Shown piece after piece: positions 52,658-62,189 of a stretch of DNA of 64,000 bases. Position 1 is the first letter of the stretch. Each line of letters begins with the position of its first letter. Origin of the DNA: Burhinus oedicnemus. Its lineage: Eukaryota; Chordata; Aves; Charadriiformes; Burhinidae. Below the pieces are notes generated by a model. That model was not told the DNA's origin and made no database searches. It saw only the letters and a program-made list of their open reading frames with translations. Where the stretch lies: positions 909,178 to 973,177 of the forward strand of contig VFFE01009205.1 of assembly GCA_008921705.1 (NCBI GenBank). The letters run 5' to 3'. Made by a program: the position numbers and the translations under genes.

Positions 52658-52808
52658 TGGCCCAGATTGTCCTGTGCACAGTCCTGTGTGAGGAACCTGT
52701 CCTGACTCAACAATGCACTTTAATTGTGTGTTGAAGTCTCATCAACTTCAGTGGCTCTACGTTTAAAGCTAAGTATGTGATTATGGACATTCCTGAGTAA
52801 GGGTCATG
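52658..52808. repeat. Ancient interspersed repeat relic
   Basis: GGCCCAGATTGTCCTGTGCA at the left, GAAGTCTCATCAACTTCAGT in the middle, then TTTAAAGCTAAGTATGTGAT and TTCCTGAGTAAGGGTCATGG on the right. This follows the phrase ACTTCAGTGG-ACTAC ... TTTAAAGTTAAGCATGTGCTTAAGTG ... TGAATCGGGGCC that I know from crocodile, turtle and bird repeats. It is a longer relative of the palindromic copies at 28180-34080. Confidence 0.5.
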
Positions 52809-55800
52809 GAGTTTTATCTTATTCCATAAATATTTCAATGGAAAACGAATGGAAGTGTTCATGAGTAAATGTCCAATGTAAATAAGAGTTTTGAGATCTT
52901 GTCCATTTATTATAGCAACCCCTATCCAATTTTATTGTGTACCATAATGGTACTTAAATTTATGTAGTAGAGATACTTGGACTGTAAAGATTTTCACAAG
53001 TGATTATTTTTAAATACTTAATAACACGATTTCTAGAATCAGTAAAAAGAATTCATGCTATATCTATTTAACAGTAGATAGATCTGGGTTTTGTTAGATT
53101 CAGATCACTGAAGCTTTTTTTATAATTCTGAAGACAGGTAGCTAGCAGGGAGGGGCCCATCTGTATGTAGCTTTGGGTGAAGTCATCTCGCCTAGCTTTA
53201 GATGTTTACAACACAGACACCTGATTTAGTCCCCCTGGGCTCTCCTCAGAGTCAGTAGAGCAAGATCAGCATTTTCAGCGTGTCAATCCTCTGATTAGTT
53301 TTAGACATTGATTTTAGGAAGAAATAAATCATGTTGTAAAGCGCCTTTTCTTGCTATTGATTATGTGTTTAGGGCTGAGATTTACTCACACCTTTTTCTT
53401 TTATTTGAGGTGCCCTACAGTACCTCCCTGGCCACCAGCTGCTGCCCCAGTGAGGTCTCTCAAAGATCCTGTGTCCCATGGGCATAGCTTGGATGTCCCA
53501 GAGGGGTCTAAGATGCCATAGAGACCTCTTTTTAGATGACTGAAACCCTGCCAGATCCCAACTCAGATACAGGTGCTACGTCCAGGTCAGATGGAGCCTA
53601 TGTAATAGGCCCATGAGAAAGCCTGGGAGGTGTAGGCTGAACAAAACCTGGGAACATGTTCTCCGGGGGGGGGAAGAAAACTATGGCAGCAGCTCTTATC
53701 TTTTAAATTTAAAAGCTTAACATCAGACCTCAGCAACTGGAGAGTTTGGGAAACAAATATCCAGTGGCTTGGTTCCCAGTTTGAGGTCAGGGCTTCCACT
53801 GCACAGTGTGTTTTTAAAAAAAGTTTTAAAAAAAATGGAGAAAACAATGTTACTAAGGCGCATGAGGCCCTGATGTTCAGTTTTACCCGTAGAGAAGCAA
53901 CGAGAAAAGGGAGAGTGAGGCTAATTAGTCCGTTTTCTCCTCTTGTCTCCCCGTGCAGGGCAATACCGCAACATGAACGTATCTTGCTGTTCCATTATTG
54001 TCTCTGCTCTGCTGAGTTTTCCCAGCTTCCCCACTGGCAGGGATTCAGTGACAAGAGAGCAAGGCCTCCCTCGGTGAACCATGAGACGGGGCTCTTTCTG
54101 TTTCCTGTGTGTGCTGATGTACCAGCAGCCAGCCAGCAGGTTGGTACAATTTGTGCAATTATCCACAGATTTATCTATTACACAATGGTGGTGTAAGCTG
54201 CTTTGTGGATTGTGGTTCCGCCTGCAACCCAGGGCCTGGTCAGTGCCAGGGGCCGCTAGCCTTGGGTTGGTGGCAAGAGTCCCCCCATAAGTCTCCTTGG
54301 CCACTGCTTTTCATGCCCAGTTACCAGTGCCCAGAGGGCCAGGTTCTGCCCCAGCTTCGGCACCACCCTTGGGCCTTCTGCAGCCCCAGTGCCAATCTAT
54401 AGCTAAATTTCAATTTGTGCTTGTCTAAGATGCACTTCTCTCCCTCTCCGCCTTCTCCTCCTCTGATAGATTTATCTTGATGAGTTGGAGACATGTGGGG
54501 GTGCTTACTGACACAGTTCCTACATCTTGATCTGCAGATAGCAGCCTTCACCTTCTCATGTTGGTTCCTCAACGAGTCTCTTATGAGATGATGGATATTT
54601 CAGTCTCTGCACATTCTTAGAATAAGAATGGTAACACATAATTCAAATGCAGAGTAAATCCACTCATCTGATGCAAAAAAAAAGGAGATAGCCAAAGAAG
54701 AATTAGTTTAAATGAAAAGTAATGAAAACACATCTAGCTGAATACATTGTGCTGGGAGAATTTTCAAAATGGAGCGTAAACAGCTTTCTCAGCACCAAGG
54801 TACCCTGCCTGGGACTCGTAACTTTTTTTCCCCATGTTTAACAGTTGGTTAGTACTGCTGCCACCAGTTTCCCATCCTCTTGTCCTTATGCGATCCCTAA
54901 TGATAACCACCAGCTCTAGCTCAACTCAGGTCATCCAGAAATGGGAGCCAAATGCTTGTACACTAGTTGCATGGGAACCTGCTGAGAATGGATTACTGCC
55001 AAGGGAATGATACCATCAAGAAGAAAATGGGAACCTGTGTGTAGAATTATCTATTTATCCATCGCTGTGTCTTTTTTTTTTTCAAGTTGCAGCAAGGAGT
55101 GACTATAGTGTACTGTGTAGCATTATAACTTTGTCCTGTAAGGTTTCTCAAGAATGAGACATCTGGGGAACCTTAAGCTTCTGTGATCATCATTAAGTCC
55201 CTGGAAGAAAACTAAAAGGAATGTTCAAAATCCAGATACAAGCTGATTATGGTTAAGAGCCAGATACTTCATTCCTGGTGCTCAGACATAGGACTGGAGT
55301 AGGGTTAGGGGTGGGGAAGTGAGAATTTCCAGAGCTGAATTTCCAGAGTAGTCCTATTCATCCCACAAAGTCTGTCTGTAACTGATGTCCCAGCATCATC
55401 TCTGGCTAGAAAAAAGTAGCTCCTCCACGGGATACTTCAGCAGTGGCTGGTGAGCTCCAGGGGAGGCTGTCCTCCCAGGTCTGGCGAGCAGATTTACCTT
55501 CAGTTTCTCAACAAGTGTCTGCCCTTTGTTTGACTGAACTTTTTTCTACCCGTGAATTCTAACTGCTTTGTAGTTTTAACTCATTGTTCAGTACTGCTGT
55601 TTTGGGGAATTTATGAACTCTTTGATGCTCTCTTCTCCTTACAAAAAGGATTTAAGAGTGGGACATTGTGTAACAGTATGTGCGCTTGGCACAGCAACCA
55701 GTAAATAGGACAGTTTTTGCTAGCTACATGATTTGTGGTATTTCATCTTCCGTCTTTCATATTGTAATTATTTCAGCATCTCTGTCCTTCTTGTCCATTA

Positions 55801-55885
55801 TACTTGTCCTTCACTAGCAGTGTGGAAACAAGCATATTGTAGACGAGGATGGCGCGTGTTCCAGCTGCTTTCCTCGCCGGCGGCT

Positions 55886-55915
55886 GGGGTGTGGGGCATG
55901 GGGAGAAGAGGGGGG
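55886..55915 (+). other. G-quadruplex candidate
   Basis: G-tracts of 4, 4, 4 and 6 separated by TGT, CAT and AGAAGA. It lies about 60 bp left of the first copy of the direct repeat pair, at the edge of a GC-rich, moderately CpG-containing stretch. Confidence 0.6.
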
Positions 55916-55977
55916 AGACTAAGCACAGCGCGGGAGATGGGGGATGCCTCGGGTTTGGGTAAGGCGGAAAAGAACAG

Positions 55978-56395
55978 GCAGATCCGCACATCCAATCTTA
56001 ACTTTGCAACAGTTGCTGGAGTGTTTTGGCCGTGATGAGGGCAGCGTCTCTGCCAGCAGGTGGAGTGGACCGAATCCTCAGGGAGAGTATGAGAGTCTAC
56101 ACGCAGGAGTTTGTTGATGCTGGAGTATTAGTGCAGGAAGAGTGGCTTCCTTTGTGAAGGCTTGTCTGCAAGATGTAGTACAGAGAGTAAGACAGCAGTT
56201 TAATGTGAATGGGTGAAGTCTGGGCAGTTTTTAGGTAGGTTTTGGACAGTTTCTAGGTACCTGTTAGCTGCAGCATGGGAGCAAAGTTCACTTTACCTAT
56301 GCGGTGCAGCTGGATTGCTGTGGAAAGCTAATCAGAAGTTTGCTTCTGCAAGTGACCTGGAGGCTCCAGATCCAGCTGGCTGCTTTTAGCCAGGG
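55978..56395 (+). repeat. Long direct repeat, copy 1 (LTR-like)
   Basis: Shared landmarks with copy 2 occur in the same order: TTAACTTTGCA (55998), GTTTGTTGATGCTGGAGTAT, GCAGGAAGAGTGGCTTCCTT with TGTGAAGG, a GTAAGACAGCAGTTTAATGTG region, GGTTTTGGACAGTT, GCTGGATTG, CTTCTGCAAGTGAC, and GATCCAGCTGGCT (56369). The distance to the matching points in copy 2 grows from about 1,317 to 1,388 bp, so copy 2 has gained bases or copy 1 has lost some. The two copies are well diverged. They could be LTRs of a decayed retrovirus or an old tandem segmental duplication. I cannot name a family. Confidence 0.7.
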
Positions 56396-57287
56396 GTGAG
56401 CCAGGACGGAGCACCCCGGGCGGGAGAGGGGCCTCTGCGGCCGCTGGTGTGTGCCAGATGCTGTGGGCCAGGGCCAGGATGGGGCAGGAAAGACGAGTGG
56501 CTTTGAGGGACAGGAGCCCCGGGCTGACTGTTGGGCAGGGCTTGGATGATGGCCACGCGACTAAGGGTGACAGGGTGGCAGGGGAGCAAAGCAGGGGCTG
56601 AGAGGATGGCGCCGGCTCTGGGTGGGCAGCACTGAGGCGGCACGGAGTGAGGAGAGCACCCGCCATGAGAGCCTGAGGGGCGGCAGGTACCGTACCTCGG
56701 GGCGGGGCAGCGCCAGGGGCTTTGGCGGGAAACACTGAGGTACCCCAGGGAGGGGACGGCACCGGGGGGGCTTCAGTGGGAAACACTGAGGTGCCTCAGG
56801 GTGGGGCGGCACCAGGGAGGCTTCAGCAGGAAACACTGAGGTACCTCAGGGAGGTGATGGTGGGAGGAACCTTGAAGCACATTATATGGGCCAAGGGTGT
56901 GTTTTGGGCAGCAAATGCTGAGGTAAACTGGGGGAGAGCGGCCTCCCAGCACGTCTGCAGGCTTGGAGTAACTGTGCTTGAGGACAGGGACACTGAGGTT
57001 GCTAATCCTGTCCTAAATATTTCTCTCTCTTTCCCGCAGCACCTGGTTGGACAGGGAAGGAAATGGCCAGGGAAGGAAATGGACAGGAAAACCCTGTGCC
57101 ACAACACAGGTATTGCTTATTACTTTCAGTGTCAGAGACCTGAAAAACGGTTCATATCTTGTCTTTAAACAGCTTCTGCTTGTACAGTTCTCCCAGAGGG
57201 AACACACATTCCCCCAAAAAAGTGCCATTTTAAACCATAGGGTGTGCACTTTGCAACTTCCAAGCCCATCTCTGCATTAGCTCACAC
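56396..57287. other. GC-rich interior between the long direct repeats
   Basis: The left half (to about 56760) is G-rich on the plus strand with moderate CpG content; the right half is AT-richer. It holds a 50-bp minisatellite and a 16-bp near-tandem GGGAAGGAAATGG pair at 57052-57085. A 152-codon minus-strand frame (56328-56786) is proline/alanine-rich and arises from low stop density. No gag, pol or env motif is visible, so a retroviral interior is not supported. Confidence 0.55.
56690..56880 (+). repeat. 50-51 bp minisatellite, about four copies
   Basis: AACACTGAGG starts at 56731, 56782 and 56832, giving periods of 51 and 50, each followed by TACC or TGCC, a CAGGG-GG run and a GGCACC-GGG-GGCTTCAG stretch. 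A partial unit (TACCTCGGGGCGGGGCAGC) precedes them at 56692, and a worn copy (AAATGCTGAGGTAAAC) lies at 56913. Confidence 0.8.
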
Positions 57288-57790
57288 CCGCAGCATCGCA
57301 CCACACATGGGATTTTAACTTTGCACCAATTGTTGCTGTGTTTGGCTTTGGTGCAGATAGTGTATATTAATCAGCTGTTACCGTAGGGTGGACTCTTATG
57401 GAGAACATGAAATTTCTGATGCAGGACCTGGTCGATGTTGGAGTATTATTGTGGAAGCCTTCATGCGAGTGTTTGTTGACGTTGGAGTATTACTGCAGGA
57501 AGAGTGGCTTCCTTTGTGAAGGTTTGTCTGTGAGATGCAGTGGAGAGAGTGAGAGAGCAGTTCAGTGTGAAAGGATGAAATCTGGACAGTTTGTACATAC
57601 GTTGTGGTTTAGTTTGAAAAGATGAAATCTGAATAGTTTGAAGGTAGATTTTAGACAGTTGTTGGACAGGTGAACAGTTGACTTTGCCTGGCTGGTACAA
57701 TTGGATTGGTGTACAAAACTAGTCCAAAGGAGGCTTTTTGCAAGTGACGCTGGGAGGATCCAGCTGGCTACCTTAGGTCTTTTCACTCAG
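57288..57790 (+). repeat. Long direct repeat, copy 2 (LTR-like)
   Basis: Colinear with copy 1 (55978-56395), from TTAACTTTGCA (57315) to GATCCAGCTGGCT (57757). It has extra internal duplications. The phrase GTTGGAGTATTA-TG occurs twice, at about 57436 and 57482, and AAAGATGAAATCTG-A-AGTTTG recurs at about 57572 and 57618 (first copy AAGGATGAAATC). These explain its greater length. A perfect donor-like AAGGTAAGG lies 100 bp beyond its end. TG...CA termini and a target duplication are not evident. Confidence 0.7.
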
Positions 57791-58639
57791 TCTAGCTGGG
57801 CTGAGGAGGGCTATGCATGGCTGCACTGCTACCAGACCCCAATGGAGTGAAGTGCTACCAGCTCAAAGCCCAGAAAATTCAAAAACTAAAGGTAAGGACT
57901 GTGGAAATTTCTGGTATTGAACTATAACCCTAAATTCGGTCCAGCTCGTATATACTTGGTGGAGAACATGCCAGCGAGCACTGCTGCTGTGTGAAAACAC
58001 TGGTGAAGTGGCTCCTAAAGGGAGAGGAGGATCTGTATGGGTCTTCCCAACCCCTCTTGGGGTACCAGGATCCCTTAGGTAATACAGATTTTCAACATGG
58101 TAGCTCTGCCCTGTACATGTGGTTAGGTGGGGCTGGGGAGAATCACCATTCTGCTGGGCAGCACGGAACAGCCCCTGGAGCAGGGCACATCTCAGTGCAT
58201 CAGTACCTATTAATTTTGATCTTCTTTTCTACTGTGTACATTCAGGATGGCAATTGTAGCATGGAGGAGGTGTCTCAGCCATAACTAAGTTACTGTTTAT
58301 CGGCTAACAGGTTTTCATGAACACTTTGTTGTTTTTCTTTTCGTACCTGCTAATGTGATTCAGCGAAGGCTATTTGGTACTGTGCACGCAAAGCAAAATT
58401 AAGTCTGGCAGGCAGCCCAGGAAGCCCTGCCACGTGTCCCAGCTGCTCACAGCACTCAGAGAGTGCTCCATTTCCCCAACTTTGCTGCTGCATATTTTTC
58501 TCCAGCCGCTTGCAAACAACAGAGATCTTGTGGTGAAGAGCTTCCTGATGATTTGGCATAGAGGTGTAAACAGATAAAGTTCATGAAGAGGGTTTCTTGT
58601 AGAGATGGACTGAGTTTGCAATTCGATTTTTTTCCCTCT
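57791..58639. other. Non-coding DNA right of the repeat pair
   Basis: Begins with sequence that may still belong to the repeat unit (AAAACTAAAGGTAAGGAC at 57883-57900 and a TGGTGGAGAACATG word at 57958). If copy 2 were an LTR, the primer-binding site would be expected here, but the word found does not settle it. A 97-codon plus-strand frame at 57991-58284 matches nothing I know. Confidence 0.45.
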
Positions 58640-59420
58640 GTTAATTTCAAAGACAAATGTGCCAGACTCCTCCCTCCACAGGTGAAGTCAGCAAATTGGC
58701 AGGGACATTACAGAGACTTACTTTCAGGAAAAGGGCGAAAAATGATTTTTTTTCTTTAATTCTGAGCACCATTACCCCTCACCTCTGAACCAAGAAAGAC
58801 TTTACGTGGTGTCATAATTTAGAAAATTACTTCCTCAAAGGAAGGTCAAACATTTTACCATTCGATCAATAGGAAGGGACTTACAAATCACGTGTATTGA
58901 TCATTGTAATCATTCAGAGGAATGTAGGGCAGACACTAAAATCACATGCACTTAGTCTTAATTGCCCACATTAAAGCAATTATGCCCCAAAACTGTCATT
59001 GTCTAATGCTATGCACACTACCCAGCATGGTAACTTTTAGCCATACATATTTAATCATAAATCAGCCTCTTAGGTCTGTTGCACTAAAGACCTACAATAT
59101 TGCTGTAATTATGCAAATATAACTATGTCTTTTTTCACCAATATGTAAGATCATGTTGCTTTTGGGAGCCAAGTGGAGGAAAATAAGCCCCTATATTAAT
59201 GCAGCTGGTATTTTATATATATATCTTACAGCTGTGCTATGTGTTCATGACACAAGTACTTAAAGTGACCTGAAATTGCTAATGAACAGAGAGCCTTTGT
59301 AAAAGCAGTCACAGGTCAAGGACTTGCAGATAAAACTTGTTGAGCAGTACATTGATGGTAGGCTTGTGTCAGGAGAGTGCTATTTGTTCGAGGATGTTTA
59401 TAAACATTATTTTCCAGAGG
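58640..59420. promoter_or_regulatory. Candidate conserved non-coding element
   Basis: About 780 bp of non-repetitive, AT-rich sequence crowded with full-consensus-looking sites: CATTCGATCAATAGG, TATTGATCATTGTAATCATT, CTTAATTGCCCACATTAAAG, ATTTAATCATAAATCAGCC, GTAATTATGCAAATATAA (octamer ATGCAAAT at 59111-59118) and ACTTAAAGTGACC. There is no coding frame of note. Word composition and the lack of repeats are typical of deeply conserved enhancers near developmental genes. It lies 3 kb from the CpG island. Conservation itself has not been tested. Confidence 0.4.
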
Positions 59421-61319
59421 ATCATTTCAGCTAAAAGTGTCTCAGACAAATACCAATTTGGTAGCATTAAAATAAATGTTTTCTGATCTTGTAAACGTAA
59501 GGTGGGTGCCTTTTTCCTTTTGTCAAGGAAGCCAATGTGTAGTCTCAGGAAAGTTTTGTTTTGATTTGTTCCCACAGCTTCCACTGTGGGAACTGAAAGA
59601 TTAGTCAGGAGTTTATTCCTTCTACCATTCAGAAACCATTTCTAAACAGATCTGGAAAATGAACCATTCTTGGTACGTTATGTACCTTGTATTTTGCAAA
59701 CAAAAATATTTGAAATTACAATTATTACCTAGCATGGGACAGCCAAATTTGCCCTTCGCACCTTAAAGTTAATGAGAGCTTTTCTCCTGCCTTCCGGGGC
59801 TGAGATCTAGACCACAGAATAGGTACGGTGGCTCATTGGTCTGATGGGGTCAGGGTTAGGTTCTGGCCAGCCTCAAGACAGTTCCCATGCAGCTTATGGA
59901 GGCCTTCAGAAAGAGATGTATTCTAATGCAGCCCAGAACAGAATGGGTCATGGAAAGGGAAAAATACGCAAGACTGAATTCTAACACAAAGAGGCAGCAA
60001 AAGGAAGGAGTTTCCCACTGCTTCACCTAGAGCCTGCTTTTAATTCTCCCTCTGAAGGAGCGCGGAGTGGGCTGCACTCTGGCTTTGCATGCAGAAGCAC
60101 AAAGGGAAGGCGCAGAGAGGGAAGACAGGCTGCTGCGATTGCCAGTCACCTCCGCACTACCATTTCCTGCTCCTCTGAGCTTTATTGGTGCCTGAAATAT
60201 CACATCATTTCAGCGAGTGTTGATCACTACATCAGTAGTTCTGCAAAATGTTCCTGTTGCACCTTCTCAGTCTTCAGCACAGTGGGCTGCTGACATGCAG
60301 GCCTGAGGGTACTTCTGCGAAGCCCCAAAAGGTAATGAGAGAAGCTGCCTTTTTGGCAGCAGGCTCCAACTAAGGCCTGTGCATCTTCACTGCGAGGTGT
60401 GTGAGTTGCAGATCCCTCAACAAGCTTCAGAGCTGCACGAACAGGGAATGGTGCGTGGAAGCTAAGCGCTAAATTGATTCAATCCTGGGAGGATCTCCGA
60501 GTCCAAATCTCAGGCAAATTTATTTTAACAAGTTTTTGAGAATGTCAGCAATGTTTCTGATCTTCTGGGGTTCTTAACCTGTTCAAAGCAGCAATGTGTA
60601 GAGTATGAGATACCTTGTTGGTCATGTGTGTGTGCAGATGGGCACAGAATCACAAGTAATTCAGTATTAAAAGGGGGAAAGTATGTAATTTCTCTCAGAA
60701 GCCTTTAGCCCCAAAATAGTGATTCAAGCATTAAACACTGATCAGAGGAGAAAGCCCTAGGCTATTTCAGCGGAGGAAAAAGAACATAAAATTTATGGGC
60801 TCAAAAGGGTTGCATCAAATCTGATCAGAGCACCGATTAGGTTACAGGCTAGCCCTGGATATGGCCAATTTGGGGGCACATTGCCTGTCTCTCACTGTGC
60901 AGCCGGGTGGTGACGGGCTGCAGTGCGCCTGATTGCTCGGGAATCCCGGCACTTCCTGCATTCGTTCGTTCTTTCAAGTAGCAATGAAGTTGTTGGGCTG
61001 GATCTTTTATGAAAGTTAAAATTGGTTTGTCATTTTCTTCTCGATTCTCACACCTTATCTAGTTTCTACATTCTTCCCACTTCAGTAGTCAAAGTGATTG
61101 AAAGCCGAAAACTGAGCAGATCTGTCCCTGCAGCAACTTTCCTCGCGTTTCTCATTTACCGTTTTATCAAACAGGCTCTTTGTCTCTGCAGTCCCCTGAT
61201 GTTGCCTCTGTTACACAGAGATATTCTTCAGGTCATGGGGGTTAAAAGAGGGCTAAAAAGGAGATCATATTGGACTTGCTTTACACAGACATGTAGCATT
61301 AGACCCAACGCCCAATAGA
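59421..61319. other. Non-coding DNA, no gene recognised
   Basis: Holds one palindromic repeat relic (listed). The stretch at 60050-60130 is somewhat GC-richer. The frame of 98 codons at 61022-61318 matches no family. No RNA gene or promoter signature. Confidence 0.55.
59758..59812 (+). repeat. Ancient palindromic repeat relic, one arm
   Basis: CCTTAAAGTTAATGAGAGCT, then TTCTCCTGCCTTCCGGGGCT and GAGATCTAGACC, match GAAGTCAATGGGAGCTTTGCC-TTGACTTC-GGGGCTGAGATC-GG-CC, the form this family takes in reptile and bird DNA. Confidence 0.38.
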
Positions 61320-61530
61320 GGAAAGATATACTACTCCTATTTGATGAGCAGCAGGCCAATAAATTCATTAATCATCATTTTATGCCTCATCAAACACTTC
61401 CCAAGTTCCTCCATGGGAGTTATACAAATTAGCCACTGAAAAGGCAGTAATTTTAGTTTAGCTAGGTAAGTGCTTTTTGATTGCCTTCCTGAACAATGCT
61501 TCCCTTGACAAGCTAATAAATCAGCCCTTT
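61320..61530. promoter_or_regulatory. Candidate conserved element upstream of the CpG island
   Basis: Non-repetitive AT-rich block with CCAATAAATTCATTAATCAT, CATTTTATGCCTCATCAAAC, ACAAATTAGCC, GTAATTTTAGTTTAGC and GCTAATAAATCAGCCC. It is dense in ATTA/TAAT cores and has no coding potential. It is placed less than 1 kb from the island, as proximal enhancers of developmental regulators often are. Confidence 0.3.
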
Positions 61531-61749
61531 CTGAATCAGAAGTGCAGCAAGTGCGAACAATAACTCCACATAGTTTCTCCGCTGATTTCAGCTGGAAGGC
61601 CTAAGAGGATGATCTGGGATCAAAGTCTCTTACTTTATTGCAGAGCAAAAGCTTTCTTTATGAAGAAGAGCTACAGAGAAATGAGGGAAGGGGGGATTTT
61701 TTTAATCAATTAATGAGAGAAAAAGTCTTGAAACAAAAAGGAGGCCTAA

Positions 61750-61880
61750 GTCTCCGATTGTGGGGATGCCGGGAGGCCGGCGGGGTGCAGGGCAGGAGCG
61801 GGCCCTGCCGCAGGTGAGGCTGGAGGCACAAATCGAGGGGCTGCTCCTGCGGAGAGCTGCGGATTACCAGGGCGAGTCAG
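61750..61880. promoter_or_regulatory. Small CpG-rich patch (island shore)
   Basis: A GC-rich, CpG-containing stretch (GCCGGGAGGCCGGCGGGG and AGCGGGCCCTGCCGCAGG) separated by about 300 bp of AT-richer DNA from the main island. It contains CCGCAGGTGAGG at 61808-61819, a splice-donor-like word. Confidence 0.45.
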
Positions 61881-61889
61881 AATAGAGAC

Positions 61890-62110
61890 TGCATTTAATC
61901 TGCGACCAATTGATTCCTTGAGTGTTTCAGGTATTTGTAGTGTAGGTTTAGATTTGTTGGGTGGCTTTACAGTGGGAAGCCTTGAGGCTGTGCTGTCTTA
62001 TCTTTTTTTCGAATTGCTGCCTTTGACAGTATCATTTTTTTTAACTTGGCCGTAAATCATTTCACTAATCAGCTGTCACCAGCCAACATGCATACATTGG
62101 CATTCAGCCG
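61890..62110. promoter_or_regulatory. Candidate conserved element at the island edge
   Basis: Contains GCATTTAATCTGCGACCAAT, TCTTATCTTTTTTTCGAATT, GCCTTTGACAGTATC, GTAAATCATTTCACTAATCA and GCTGTCACCAGCC. The sequence is unique, AT-rich and non-coding. The CTGTCA word is a MEIS/TGIF-type core. Conservation is inferred from composition only. Confidence 0.3.
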
Positions 62111-62189
62111 GAGAATTTGTTTTGGAAGGCCTTTAGCAACAAAAACTATGTTTGTATCAATAACCGTCTGTTAATGTCTCATGCATACG

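Larger units (their letters stand above)
44742..55880. other. Non-coding DNA, no gene recognised
   Basis: Apart from the repeat relics and microsatellite listed separately, there is a G9 run at about 53666-53674 and a T11 run at 55072-55082. At 51111-51126 a strong acceptor-like pyrimidine tract ends in CAG, and a GTGAGT donor follows 29 bases later; this is too short to be a credible exon. No conserved protein is recognised. Confidence 0.6.

Noticed and set aside
56328..56786. 152-codon minus-strand open frame rich in Pro and Ala
   Set aside because: Low-complexity product of GC-rich DNA that overlaps the minisatellite. No family resemblance.
57991..58284. Possible gag start downstream of repeat copy 2
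   Set aside because: The 97-residue product has no recognisable retroviral motif, and the LTR reading of the repeat is itself unproven.
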